DNA of 27,500 nucleotides from assembly GCA_030141605.1 (NCBI GenBank), contig JAQGDQ010001039.1:35001-62500 (forward strand), given 5' to 3'. The DNA is from Tubiluchus corallicola (taxonomy: Eukaryota > Priapulida > Priapulimorpha > Priapulimorphida > Tubiluchidae). Shown here one piece after another: positions 20,021 to 27,500 of this stretch. The position numbers were made by a program, and so were the translations under genes. How positions within the stretch are numbered: the stretch's first letter is position 1; each line of letters starts with the position of its first letter. The notes beneath the pieces are model-generated. The model had not been told where the DNA came from and made no database searches. It saw only the letters and a list, made by a program, of their open reading frames with translations.

Positions 20021-20789
20021 CTCATATATGAATATAACATAAAGGCTTTCACGACAAGTGTTACCAGACGACTACCTATCTGTAATGCAGGACAAACGGC
20101 AACGGAAACCATGCTTAAGGTTACAACTAGCAAGAAGGTTAAAGCATTGTTTAGCAAATGCATATATAGTTGTGCCAAGTACAAGTATTTAGCATCAGCA
20201 GACTGGTACTGTATTTAGAGTTGTGTATGTGTAATACGAGCAGCTCTGGCATCAGACGAGTTTAAAACACCAATCTGGAATAATCCCAAACTAATCTAGG
20301 AGACGGAAAAACACTCGAAAGGCTTTATAACATCAGAGTTGTATAAAAACGGGAGAGATTCCTCAAGGCGTCAGCTGTTAACCTCGCTAAGCAACAACAA
20401 TTGTTTAGGAGTGGCTAATAAGAACAGGATTTTCGCAAGGAAGAGTTAAAACAGTAATCGCGGCATGTTAAAGTGACATTAATAAATATTTCAAGTAAAA
20501 ATGTGTCTAGCATTCAGTTCTCTTAAACAGTTTTGATGAGGTTCAACAGCAGATTGGTCACGGTGACAAAAGTTGAGCAACACCAAAGGTAGTCAGCGAC
20601 TGGATGGATGATTGCCAAATTCAGTGCGTTCTGACGTGTGTTCAGTTTGTCATGCTTATTGTGGCTGTTTACCTGATTAACACATATCTGCTTGTGCATA
20701 TTACAGAATTGGCTTTGAAAACGACTAAGGTTTTGGATTTTCACACAAAGTCTTAGTTTACTTTCTGCTGAGGAATTACTGATTACTAT
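20021..20789. other. No supported gene
   Basis: Minus-strand open frames of 82 and 73 codons lie within 19936-20744, but I recognise no domain. No repeat structure is evident. Confidence 0.4.
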
Positions 20790-21720
20790 TTAATAATAAT
20801 GTTTTTGGTAATTATGCCTATGACTTTGTTACCTGTGATTTCTACCCGTGACTTTATTATATGTGACTTCTACCTATGACTTTATTACATGTGACTTCTA
20901 CCTGTGACTTTATTACATGTGATTTCTACCTGTGACTTTATTACATGTGACTTGTGTGACTTTATTACCTATGACTTTATTACATGTGACTTTATTTCCT
21001 GTGGCATTGTTAATTGTGACTTTTACTACATGTGACTTCTACCTGTGACTTCTATCTGTGACTTTATTACCTGTGACTTTTTACCTGTGACTTTATTACT
21101 TGTGCTCTTTTTCTAATCATGTTTTTCCTGTGGCTTTTCTCTGACTTTTTTACCTGTAACTTTTTTACTTCAGACTTCTACCTGTAACTTTATTACCTGT
21201 GACTTTATTACCGTGATTTCTACTGTGAATTTATTACATGTGACTTCTGCCTGTGACTTTATTACATGCGAGTTTTACCTGTGACTTTATTACATGTGAC
21301 TTCTACCTGTGAGTTTGTTACATGTGACTTCTAGCTGCGACTTTATTACCCGTGTCTTTATTACCCGTGACTTTATTACCTGTGACTTTATTACCTCTGA
21401 TATTATTACATGTGACTTCTACCTGTGACTTTATTACCTGTGACTTTATTACCTGTGACTTCATTACATGTGACTTCTACCTGTGACTTTATTTCCTGTG
21501 ACTTTTTTACCGGTGTCTTCATTAGCTGTGACTTCATTACCTCCAACATTAGTACATGTGACTGCTACCTGTGACTTTTTACCTGTGACTTTATTGCATG
21601 TGACTTTTTTACAGATGACTTTATTACAAGTGACTTCTACCTGTGACTTTTTTACCTGTGATTTTATTACTTGTGACTATTTTACCCGTGACTTTATCAC
21701 CAGGATTCCTACCGTCCCTC
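20790..21720 (+). repeat. Degenerate short-period array, consensus TGTGACTTTATTACC
   Basis: More than 50 copies of a roughly 15-bp unit alternate between TGTGACTTTATTACC and TGTGACTTCTACC forms, with mixed unit lengths, over about 930 bp. Divergence is high and spread evenly, which suggests an old array. Several open frames traverse it but none is consistent. Confidence 0.9.
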
Positions 21721-22250
21721 CTGGCGTTCGAGAATTATAGAGACTTCCAGCACCACGTGTACGATGACAATTATTATTAGCGCACTTTACAGTACGACAC
21801 AACCTGCTGTATTTCTGGAAATGGTTCACCACTCACAGAATAAAATTTCAAGTTTGTCATAAAGTTTTATGGTGAGGAAATCCTACAGCTCACGAAAATC
21901 TCAACCTTAGTAAGAATGTGAACTGCGAATAACGAGTAATTTAAAGTTTCGTGAGAAATCTTTAGTAAAGGGAGTTGCAGGCAGAATATCTTGAATACGT
22001 TCTTATGTTTGATAAACTAAATGAAACGCTTCTGCCTGAAAAACTTAATATAGCTGCCTTAGGAACTAATGATATGTTGAAGTTGTTATTATTCGGATAA
22101 GATGAATTCAACTATGTTGCTAACTGTAAAATATTCCAATGCATACATGACTTTATATTACGTACTAAACGCTTCCAGTAGTTTCTATCTGATATGAAAT
22201 GCATCAGTCTTAAATATTCGTACATTAATATTTTCTAACCGTCATTTTCT
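21721..22250. other. No gene seen
   Basis: A 23-bp direct repeat is shared with later sequence: AAATCTTTAGTAAAGGGAGT plus TGC at about 21957 and again at about 22570. Otherwise featureless. Confidence 0.45.
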
Positions 22251-22472
22251 ACTAATGTCTAATGTAACCTTGTAGTAAAGCTTGTCAGCTTGTGTAGTTA
22301 TAGTCGATTCTTACTGTAAATGTTACTAATGTCTAATGTAATCTTATAGTAAAACTTGTCAGCTTGTGTAGTTATAGTCAATTCTTACTGTAAATGTTAC
22401 TAATATCTAATGTAATCTTATAGTAAAACTTGTCAGCTTGTGTAGTTATAGTCAATTCTTACTGTAAATGTT
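22251..22472. repeat. 74-bp tandem repeat, three copies
   Basis: Units begin ACTAATGTCTAATGTAA at 22251, 22325 and 22399 (period 74). Each carries CTTGTCAGCTTGTGTAGTTA and ATTCTTACTGTAAATG. Only a few substitutions separate the copies. Confidence 0.93.
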
Positions 22473-22644
22473 TTTGTAAATAGTGTATAAAGTCTGTTGT
22501 GGTGAGGATCCTAAATCATGTTGTTCAAACTGTATGATCCAATCCTATAATAAATTATATTTAAACTATAAATCTTTAGTAAAGGGAGTTGCGTGTGTGA
22601 GTTGCTCGCAACCTGGAGTTGCTAGGCAAATACACGATTCCTGT

Positions 22645-22740
22645 GGAGAAACATTAAAGGAAAGCAGGACGATTTTTCATATCCGTCCCATTTTGAAATA
22701 TGGTAAAAAGCATACATTATAATAAGACATACCAGGACAT
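22645..22740 (+). repeat. Dispersed repeat copy (GGACGATTTTTCAT family)
   Basis: ATTAAAGGAAAGCAGGACGA and TTTTTCATATCCGTCCCATT, followed by GGTAAAAAGCATACA, correspond to the reverse complement of about 12785-12865. The family is shared with motifs at about 11675, 11947 and 13013. Nature unknown. Confidence 0.65.
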
Positions 22741-22754
22741 AATAAGTCTCATTC

Positions 22755-23250
22755 CACCTATTTTAGACTCTGAGAGATCCACATTTGTTAGAGTATTCCA
22801 CCCACTTCTACCTGCAGCTAACAGCGTAAGTTCTTCTGCTCCTAAAGCCGGATTTTTTGAAGTTGTTGAACGTCTTTATTTATCTTAGCTATCCAAGTTG
22901 TTTTTGGTTTGCCAGGTGGTTTTTTGCAAAGTTTCAAGGCTTCCTTTAAGGCGATTCTTACTTGGCTTCATTTGGTAATCTTAGAAGATGTCCTAGCCAT
23001 CTTAATCTGTGGATCTTGACTTTTGAACTCCAAGAAATTTCTTTTGTTCTGGTGTATAAATCTTCGTTTCTGATTATGTATGGCCATCTTATCATTAAAA
23101 CTTTCCTAAGAAGACTTCTATGAAATGTGTCAATCTGCTGCTTTTCTTGAGTAATCGTTAAACCCCGAGTTTTACTGTTGTACATAAATATGCTGGTAAC
23201 GTAAGCATTAAATAATCAAAGTGTTATGTCAAGACTTAATTTCTTGCTAG
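22755..23250 (-). mobile_element. LINE ORF2 C-terminal fragment, second family (better copy)
   Basis: Minus-strand reading from about 23245: SKKLSLDITL, stop, LFNAYVTSIFMYNSKTRGLT, then IRWPYIIRNEDLYTRTKE, SSKVKIHRLRWLGHLLRLP (to 22958). After a frameshift it continues VRIALKEALKLCKK, PKTTWIAKINKDVQQLQK, and after another, a segment around GRSGWNTLTN near 22780. This is the region after the RT palm in the LINE group also represented at 1580-1807. One internal stop and two frameshifts make it a pseudogene. Confidence 0.8.
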
Positions 23251-23660
23251 TTAATACAAATATATTTACAAAGTGTATTTACAAGGAAGCCAAATGTGTA
23301 ACGAATTAACAGGCGTTCTATAAAGGAATAAGATACACAGGTATACTATTACTGACGGTGACGGTAGGCTGTGGCTCGCTTTTTAAACATTTTATAAACT
23401 TTTAATAAACGTTGTTTTCTTTTTATAATAGTGTGAGTGCCTATAAAAATCTGCTGTATAAATCTTCATTCGTGAATATAGCTGTTTTAAAAACTCGTCT
23501 GTATGTTTACATAACCACTAGCAACAGTTACTATCCACCCTGCCTAGCAACAATTATGATTTTAGCAATTTTTTATCTTACCTTCTGAATTTCAAGGCAT
23601 ATATGGTGGGTGCTGTAGTTGTAGCGTAATCTGTACCAAAACATTTCAAAAGACCTTGAT
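23251..23660. other. Upstream region of the LRR gene
   Basis: Candidate TATA-like sequences (TTTATAAAC near 23391, TGTATAAATC near 23454) and a pyrimidine-rich stretch ending TTTCAAG near 23597 could be a promoter or a 3' splice site for an untranslated exon. Neither is decided by the sequence. Confidence 0.3.
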
Positions 23661-24276
23661 ATGAAACTACTGATTGCAATAGGTGTCAGTCTGACCACGT
23701 TGATTGTTAGATGTGGAACGGACTGTATCTGTGATGAGCTCGACTTCATATCGGAAGAGACGGACAAACCCTTCTGCACTTGTGTTCCTATAACTTCGCA
23801 TGGCGAAACGACAAAGTGCTCCATTACCTGTACAAACGTGGAAACGAAGAAAGATGCGTCAGACGTGGACCTCTCCAAGTTACCACCGAATGACGTCTCC
23901 CAGTTGTCCATTAAGTACTACAAAGACGGCGAGCTACCCGATAACTTTCTGAAGGGAAAAATCATGGAATCTCTGATGATTGCTGATTCCACAACCCTCA
24001 AGAGCATTGACAGGAACACGTTTGCAGCTGATGTCCAGCAGACGTTGTTACTGGACAACCTGACTGTTTTAGATACAATTCATCCTCAAGCATTCAAAGA
24101 GTTAAAGAATCTGGTGCATTTTAAAATCAACAATTGTTCCAACTTGAAAGACGTTGACTTCGATTTCTCTCAAAACGTGCGTCTACGCCGGATTTCCATA
24201 TCAGGAACAGGTGCCGTAACCATGTCAGAGCCGATGATGGCCACCTCACATGTACAAGTGGCGTTGGACCTAAGGC
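23661..24276 (+). CDS. Secreted/membrane-anchored leucine-rich-repeat protein, exon 1 of 2
   Basis: This exon encodes residues 1-205 plus the first base of codon 206 of a predicted 280-aa extracellular protein. Residues 1-17 or so are a signal peptide (MKLLIAIGVSLTTLIV). An N-terminal cysteine-rich segment follows, with Cys 18, 22, 24, 39, 41, 53 and 57. About five degenerate leucine-rich repeats span about residues 80-200 (for example LKSIDRNTFAADVQQTLLLD and IHPQAFKELKNLVHFKI). The layout resembles the small LRR proteins of arthropods that are related to the non-catalytic Oplophorus luciferase subunit (family-level impression). The donor C|GTAAGC at 24276/24277 is phase 1. Joined to exon 2 it restores LDLRRNKFICDC, a standard LRR-to-LRRCT junction, which is the main evidence for the gene model. 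The partner is unknown. Intron retention would give a product ending 18 residues later without cap or anchor. Confidence 0.85.
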
Positions 24277-24709
24277 GTAAGCTAATTTCTCCTTTTCATG
24301 GTTTGTGCAGTTGCAATTTAAATTGTAAGGCGTAAGTTAATTTCTCCTTTTCATGGTTTGTGCAGTTGCAATTCCAATTGTAAGACGTAAGCTAATTTCT
24401 CCTTTTCATGGTTTGTGCAGTTGCAATTCTAATTGTAAGGCGTAAGCTAATTTCTCCTATTGATGGTTTGTGCAGTTGCAATTCTAATTGTAAGGCGTAA
24501 GCTAATTTCTCCTTTTCATGGTTTGTGCAGTTGCAGTTCCAATTGTAGGCGCACGCTAATTTCTCCTTTTCATGGTTTGTGCAGTTGCAATTCTAACTGT
24601 AAGGCGTAAACTAATTTCACCTATTGATGGTTTGTGCAGTTGTAATTCCAATTGTAAGGCGCAAGCTAATTTCTCCTTTTCATGGTTTGTGCAGTTGCAA
24701 TTCCAAATG
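24271..24709 (+). repeat. 55-bp intronic minisatellite built from splice signals
   Basis: Units start with donor-like hexamers at 24277, 24332, 24387, 24442, 24497, 24551, 24606 and 24661 (period 55, once 54). The hexamers are GTAAGC, GTAAGT, GTAAGC, GTAAGC, GTAAGC, GCACGC, GTAAAC and GCAAGC. Each unit continues CTAATTTCTCC, then TTTTCATGG or TATTGATGG, then TTTGTGCAG and a 20-21 nt spacer such as TTGCAATTCCAATTGTAAGG. The first unit's donor is the exon 1 donor, and the repeat similarity begins about 6 nt inside the exon. Confidence 0.95.
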
Positions 24710-24989
24710 TATGTAGGTTGCTTTAGGGTTTGTTACAGGTACTCGATAAAAATTGTTTTCAACACGCTTGATTTTTGCGAGTTTGCTTCTTATTAGTGAT
24801 TAAAAGATCTTTAAAACCGAATTCAATTCGAAATCTTGAAATTCAGTTTTATTCAAGTTAGAAAGTCGACTCGAATTGGCTTTCTGATAGAGAATTGTCA
24901 CCCCTTATTAAACTTCTGTAGCTTTCTGCCTTGTAACCGGAACCATGCTGCGCATTATGGAGTGTTTATTTTCTGTTATGAATTCGCAG

Positions 24990-25216
24990 GTAACAAATTT
25001 ATATGCGACTGCAAGATGGAATGGTTGATTGAGCAAGCTTGGAAATCATTAACCATTGACTGTGAGCAACCTCGTGGAAGATATGATGAAAGTGAACTTC
25101 CTGTAGAACACTTCAAACGGTGTTTGGGAAGAGCAGACAGATTGCAGGCCGAGTTCTTATTAACATATGTTTTATTAATAAATCTGTGCACCATGGTTTT
25201 CCTGCTTCAGAGATAA
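24990..25216 (+). CDS. Leucine-rich-repeat protein, exon 2 of 2 (LRRCT cap and C-terminal hydrophobic tail)
   Basis: The acceptor is TTCGCAG|G at 24989/24990 and the intron is 713 bp. The exon completes codon 206 and encodes residues 207-280. NKFICDCKMEWL with later Cys 230 and Cys 250 is the four-cysteine LRRCT cap (Cys 211, 213, 230, 250). Residues 260-278 (EFLLTYVLLINLCTMVFLL) are strongly hydrophobic and end just before the stop at 25214-25216. This fits a GPI-attachment signal or a C-terminal membrane segment; a GPI signal is more likely because almost no cytoplasmic tail follows. The total length of 843 nt gives an intact frame across the junction. An AATAAA lies 143 nt downstream. Confidence 0.85.
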
Positions 25217-25358
25217 CGACTGTATAGCGCTTTTACCTAGTTGCCAACCAATACTTTTACGTTTTGTCATATTAGTTTTCTTGTACGAGATGTTTGTGTT
25301 TAAACGAATTAGAATTTGCACCCATTTGAAAACTAAACATTCATCAACGCCAACGAGT

Positions 25359-25364
25359 AATAAA
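25359..25364 (+). terminator. Polyadenylation signal AATAAA for the LRR gene
   Basis: First AATAAA after the stop codon, within a short 3' UTR and just upstream of the purine tract. Confidence 0.5.
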
Positions 25365-25370
25365 ACTGTA

Positions 25371-25880
25371 CTGAGAGGGAGAGACAGAGAGAGAGAAAGA
25401 ACGAGAAACAATAAGAAAGAGAAAAAGGAACAAGGAAAGAGAGAGAAAGCAAGTGAAAGAGTGAAAGAGAAAGAGAGAGGAAAAGGCGAGGAAGAGAGTG
25501 AAAGAGACAGAGGAAGGCAGAGAGAGAAAGAGAGGGAGACAGAGATGAGGAGTGAGGGAGAGAGAGATAGGGGAGAGGGAGAGAGAGAGGGTTTAGCGAG
25601 AAGGGGGAAAGGGAGAGAGGGGAAGAGAGAGGGGAGAGAGAGGGGAGAGGGGGAGAAAGAGAAAAAGGAAGAAGGAAAGAGAAGGAAAGTAAGTGAATGA
25701 GTGAGAGAGAAAGAGAGAGGAGAAAGCAAGGAAGAGAGTGAAAGAGACAGAGGAAGGGAGAGAGAGAAAGAGAGGAAGAGAGACAGGAGGAGAGAGAGAG
25801 AGGAGGAGAGAGGGGGAGAGAGAGAGGGGAGAGAGGGAGAAAGAGAGAGAAAGAGAGCTTGAGAGAGAGAGTGAGAGGAA
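25371..25880. repeat. Purine (GA/GGA/GAAA) tract
   Basis: About 510 bp almost entirely of A and G on the plus strand, with irregular GAGA, GGGAGA and GAAAGA blocks and a partial longer-range repeat (AAGCAAG...GAAGAGAGTGAAAGAGACAG occurs twice, near 25447 and 25726). Long serine/leucine or arginine/glutamate open frames are artefacts. Confidence 0.93.
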
Positions 25881-26160
25881 TAATGGTGACATCAACTTCT
25901 AATTGATGAAACGGACCTACAAACGACCCGGGCTGTGCTTTGAGGACGCCGACACGCCCACCGCTTCTGATTAAATACATTCGCTAAGCATCCCAGCTAC
26001 TTCTGGATCGATCCCTAATAATCTGGAGTTTAGCGGAGTAGTTGAATCAGCAAGTGACGTCACAGCTGATTTTGCATATTGGCCTACTAGTGGAGTACAG
26101 GCTATCATAAGCACCAGCAATCAAATGGTACTATTGCTGAAATCATCTTCTCACTACGCT
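25881..26160. other. No gene seen
   Basis: Non-coding sequence with one TGACGTCA near 26056. Confidence 0.45.
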
Positions 26161-26252
26161 GCTGTACAAATAGTAAGAACTGCCAAGAAAAGACTGTATT
26201 ATACAGACTGTACGGGCAGTCTTATTTTTGCATCGCTTACTACTAGTACAGC
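26161..26252. repeat. 92-nt imperfect hairpin
   Basis: GCTGTACAAATAGTAAG (26161-26177) pairs with CTTACTACTAGTACAGC (26236-26252) at 14 or so of 17 positions. An inner AGACTG/CAGTCT pair (26191 and 26217) continues the fold. It is either a very small inverted-repeat element or a foldable RNA. Confidence 0.4.
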
Positions 26253-26539
26253 CATGTAGTAATTGGATGATTTGAACAATAGTATGAAAGAATTGGAAGG
26301 ACGAAATCAAAAAAGGTTGAGTAAAAAAACCGACAACACAGCGAAAAAGAGATTTACCTTTGATAATGAAAACATTTTATGTTAACATTTGATATTGGCG
26401 CCATTTGCAGCTGTGGCGGTTGTTAATCAGCAACGGTTACAGGAGTTTCTTGTGTCACGTCTCGTGTCTCAAATTTCAAACACTTTGTTACTCTCTCCTT
26501 TCCTGAGATAAAAGATTATTAAATAAGCTCTAGTATAAC

Positions 26540-26930
26540 CATTATAGTTGAAACACAAAAACTTTATTTAAACTTAAATTTACATGGTTAAAAAATCAGG
26601 AAACACGTTTCGACACATAAGCAGAGCTCATAGTATAGAACATTATGTAGCTAATTAAGTATTTAACAGAATCCAAATGAGGTTTGTGGTTTCACTACAG
26701 AAAAAACGTCTCATGCAAGTGGACAAAGTCTTTCAAAGTTAAAACACCACAACTTTCTTAAATCTTTTAATTTACGTAGCTAAAAATTAGAAATCGCGTT
26801 TCGACAGAGTTACTGCTGTCTTCATCAGTCGTAAATGTTTACAAACGTGTAACCAGTTTATATGGGCAGAGCGTACAGTATAGAACATTATGCACTAAAT
26901 ATGTGGTTAACAGAAGCCAAATAGGTAATG
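26540..26930 (-). mobile_element. Penelope-like element terminal sequence, two tandem partial copies
   Basis: Two related segments, about 26550-26690 and about 26745-26930, share AATTTAC, CGTTTCGACA, AGTATAGAACATTATG and TTAACAGAA-CCAAAT blocks in the same order. The first lacks about 50 bp containing the hammerhead-like core. They lie 3' (minus strand) of the Penelope-like coding remnant at 26975-27205. Tandem terminal copies are typical of Penelope-like elements. Confidence 0.6.
26771..26836 (-). ncRNA. Hammerhead-ribozyme-like motif in Penelope-like terminus
   Basis: On the minus strand: CTGATGA, A, GACAG, an 8-nt loop, CTGTC, GAAA. That is the conserved hammerhead core with a perfect 5-bp stem II, flanked by ATTTACG and CGTAAAT, which could form stem I. 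Penelope-like elements are known to carry such ribozymes. I could not settle stem III or a clean NUH cleavage triplet, so activity is uncertain. Confidence 0.5.
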
Positions 26931-26974
26931 AATAAACAGACCAGTAGAAAAGAAATTGGTACAGTAACAAATTG

Positions 26975-27205
26975 CTAAGTGTCTGAGAATAAAATTAAAG
27001 GAATTGAACTGCTTTGCACAATAAGAGAAGGCTTATTAGGGTACATAGATAAACTTTCTTTTATTAATAAGTCCCAGTAATTTGCAGCTCTGGTCACAAT
27101 GCTGAAATCAGCATCGGCTTTGTGGCCAGAAGTACAAATATGGTCAATAAAGTTGGATTGAAGAGAATTCCATAATTTCTTGATATTTCTAGACCAAATG
27201 TTCAC
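26975..27205 (-). pseudogene. Penelope-like element ORF, C-terminal (GIY-YIG) remnant
   Basis: The frame reads SNFIDHICTSGHKADADFSI, then IVTRAANYWDLLIKESL and SSSIPLILFSDT before TAG. This matches the C-terminal part of Penelope-like proteins around the GIY-YIG endonuclease (DHxxTSGH...RAxNxWDLLIKESLxIxxxxPSL...S.PLxLF). Only the last 76 codons are open. The catalytic GIY-YIG residues and the reverse transcriptase are absent, so it is an inactive fragment. Identification rests on motif order and spacing. Confidence 0.75.
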
Positions 27206-27265
27206 AAATTCTTACCTTGAAGTGCCCACATTACATTGACGCTGCTACACTGAACTCATTTACCA

Positions 27266-27295
27266 CTGATGATGACAGCAGTAGTTCTATCGAAA
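27266..27295 (+). ncRNA. Second hammerhead-like core, opposite strand
   Basis: On the plus strand: CTGATGA, T, GACAG, an 8-nt loop, CTATC, GAAA. It has the same organisation as 26836-26771 but inverted, with one stem II mismatch. It is preceded by CATTTACCA, as the other copy is by CATTTACGA. It marks a second, inverted Penelope-like terminus. Confidence 0.45.
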
Positions 27296-27444
27296 CGTTT
27301 AACATGATTTGTAACTATGAGAGTTAAATGTTTTAATAACTTGTGGTGTATTAGCTATAATCATTAGAATACTAAAAAATTGCTTATATACTTTTGATAA
27401 TTATTGAGTGTAGTTCGTATCGTAGCTTTGTTCGTAAATGCACT

Positions 27445-27500
27445 GTTGTTGTTGTTGTTGTTGGCATCCTTCTTTCTCGGAAGACAATGGAGTGTGCGCC
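27445..27500 (-). mobile_element. Second 5S-headed SINE, 3' end only (runs off the window)
   Basis: Six GTT units are followed by GGCATCCTTCTTTCTCGGAA and GACAATGGAGTGTGCGCC. This matches 14389-14443 with three substitutions and two extra tail units. The 5S head should lie about 500 bp beyond the right edge if the copy is full length. Confidence 0.8.

Noticed and set aside
20523-20744. 73-codon minus-strand frame
   Set aside because: Plausible composition but no recognisable motif, splice context or repeat copy. Not enough to call a gene.
24572-24796. 74-codon open frame in the LRR intron
   Set aside because: A translation of the 55-bp minisatellite that ignores the supported splice junction.
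25175-25980. Serine/leucine-rich and R/E-rich frames
   Set aside because: They are produced by the purine tract.

Overview
The window is repeat-dense nuclear DNA from an invertebrate animal. Split genes with GT-AG junctions, LINE, Penelope-like and 5S-derived SINE remnants, and many penta- and hexanucleotide arrays all point to a metazoan, and there is no bacterial-style gene packing. The phylum cannot be fixed from the sequence alone. The LRR protein and the sodium-channel exon fit a bilaterian such as an arthropod/chelicerate or a lophotrochozoan (inference).

Only two host genes can be supported, both on the + strand. The first is one coding exon (10803-11066, 88 codons, phase-0 donor) with the N-terminus of a voltage-gated sodium-channel-family alpha subunit, probably Nav2/DSC1-like. 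No second channel exon was found in the remaining 16 kb, so the downstream intron is very long or the exon is orphaned. The second is a complete-looking two-exon gene (23661-24276 joined to 24990-25216, 280 aa). It encodes a secreted or membrane-tethered leucine-rich-repeat protein with a signal peptide, an N-terminal cysteine cluster, about five LRRs, a four-cysteine LRRCT cap and a hydrophobic tail. If the channel gene continues past the window, the LRR gene lies inside its first coding intron on the same strand.

The most unusual structure is in the LRR gene's intron. A 55-bp minisatellite of seven full units and one partial unit begins at the exon-intron boundary. Each unit carries a donor-like site, a branch-like CTAAT, a pyrimidine tract and a TTTGTGCAG acceptor, followed by a 21-nt spacer that is open in the gene's own phase in four of seven units.

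Layout: 1-550, LINE 3' end (- strand); 1183-1395, TIR element; 1580-1807, fragment of a second LINE family; 2117-5506, four large simple-sequence arrays and a 6 x 80 bp minisatellite; 5568-5618, CR1-like 3' hairpin; 6224-6842, 5 x 125 bp satellite; 7187-7690, second LINE 3' end; 8068-9045, AAT array and a roughly 500-bp mosaic palindrome; 9755-10065, 3 x 114 bp repeat; 10774-11066, channel exon; 11585-14172, dispersed and duplicated repeats; 14389-14951, 5S rRNA-headed SINE; 14952-15236, CTATTA array; 15993-16449, DNA element with perfect 28-bp TIRs; 16871-16957, reverse-transcriptase fragment; 17641-19200, GATA/GA and pentanucleotide arrays; 19598-20020, LINE 3' end (+ strand); 20790-21720, degenerate 15-mer array; 22251-23250, satellite and LINE fragments; 23661-25364, LRR gene; 25371-25880, purine tract; 26540-27300, Penelope-like remnants with hammerhead-ribozyme-like cores; 27445-27500, start of a second SINE copy.

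The annotation rests on reading motifs by eye. Coordinates of degenerate repeats are approximate, and no database comparison was possible.
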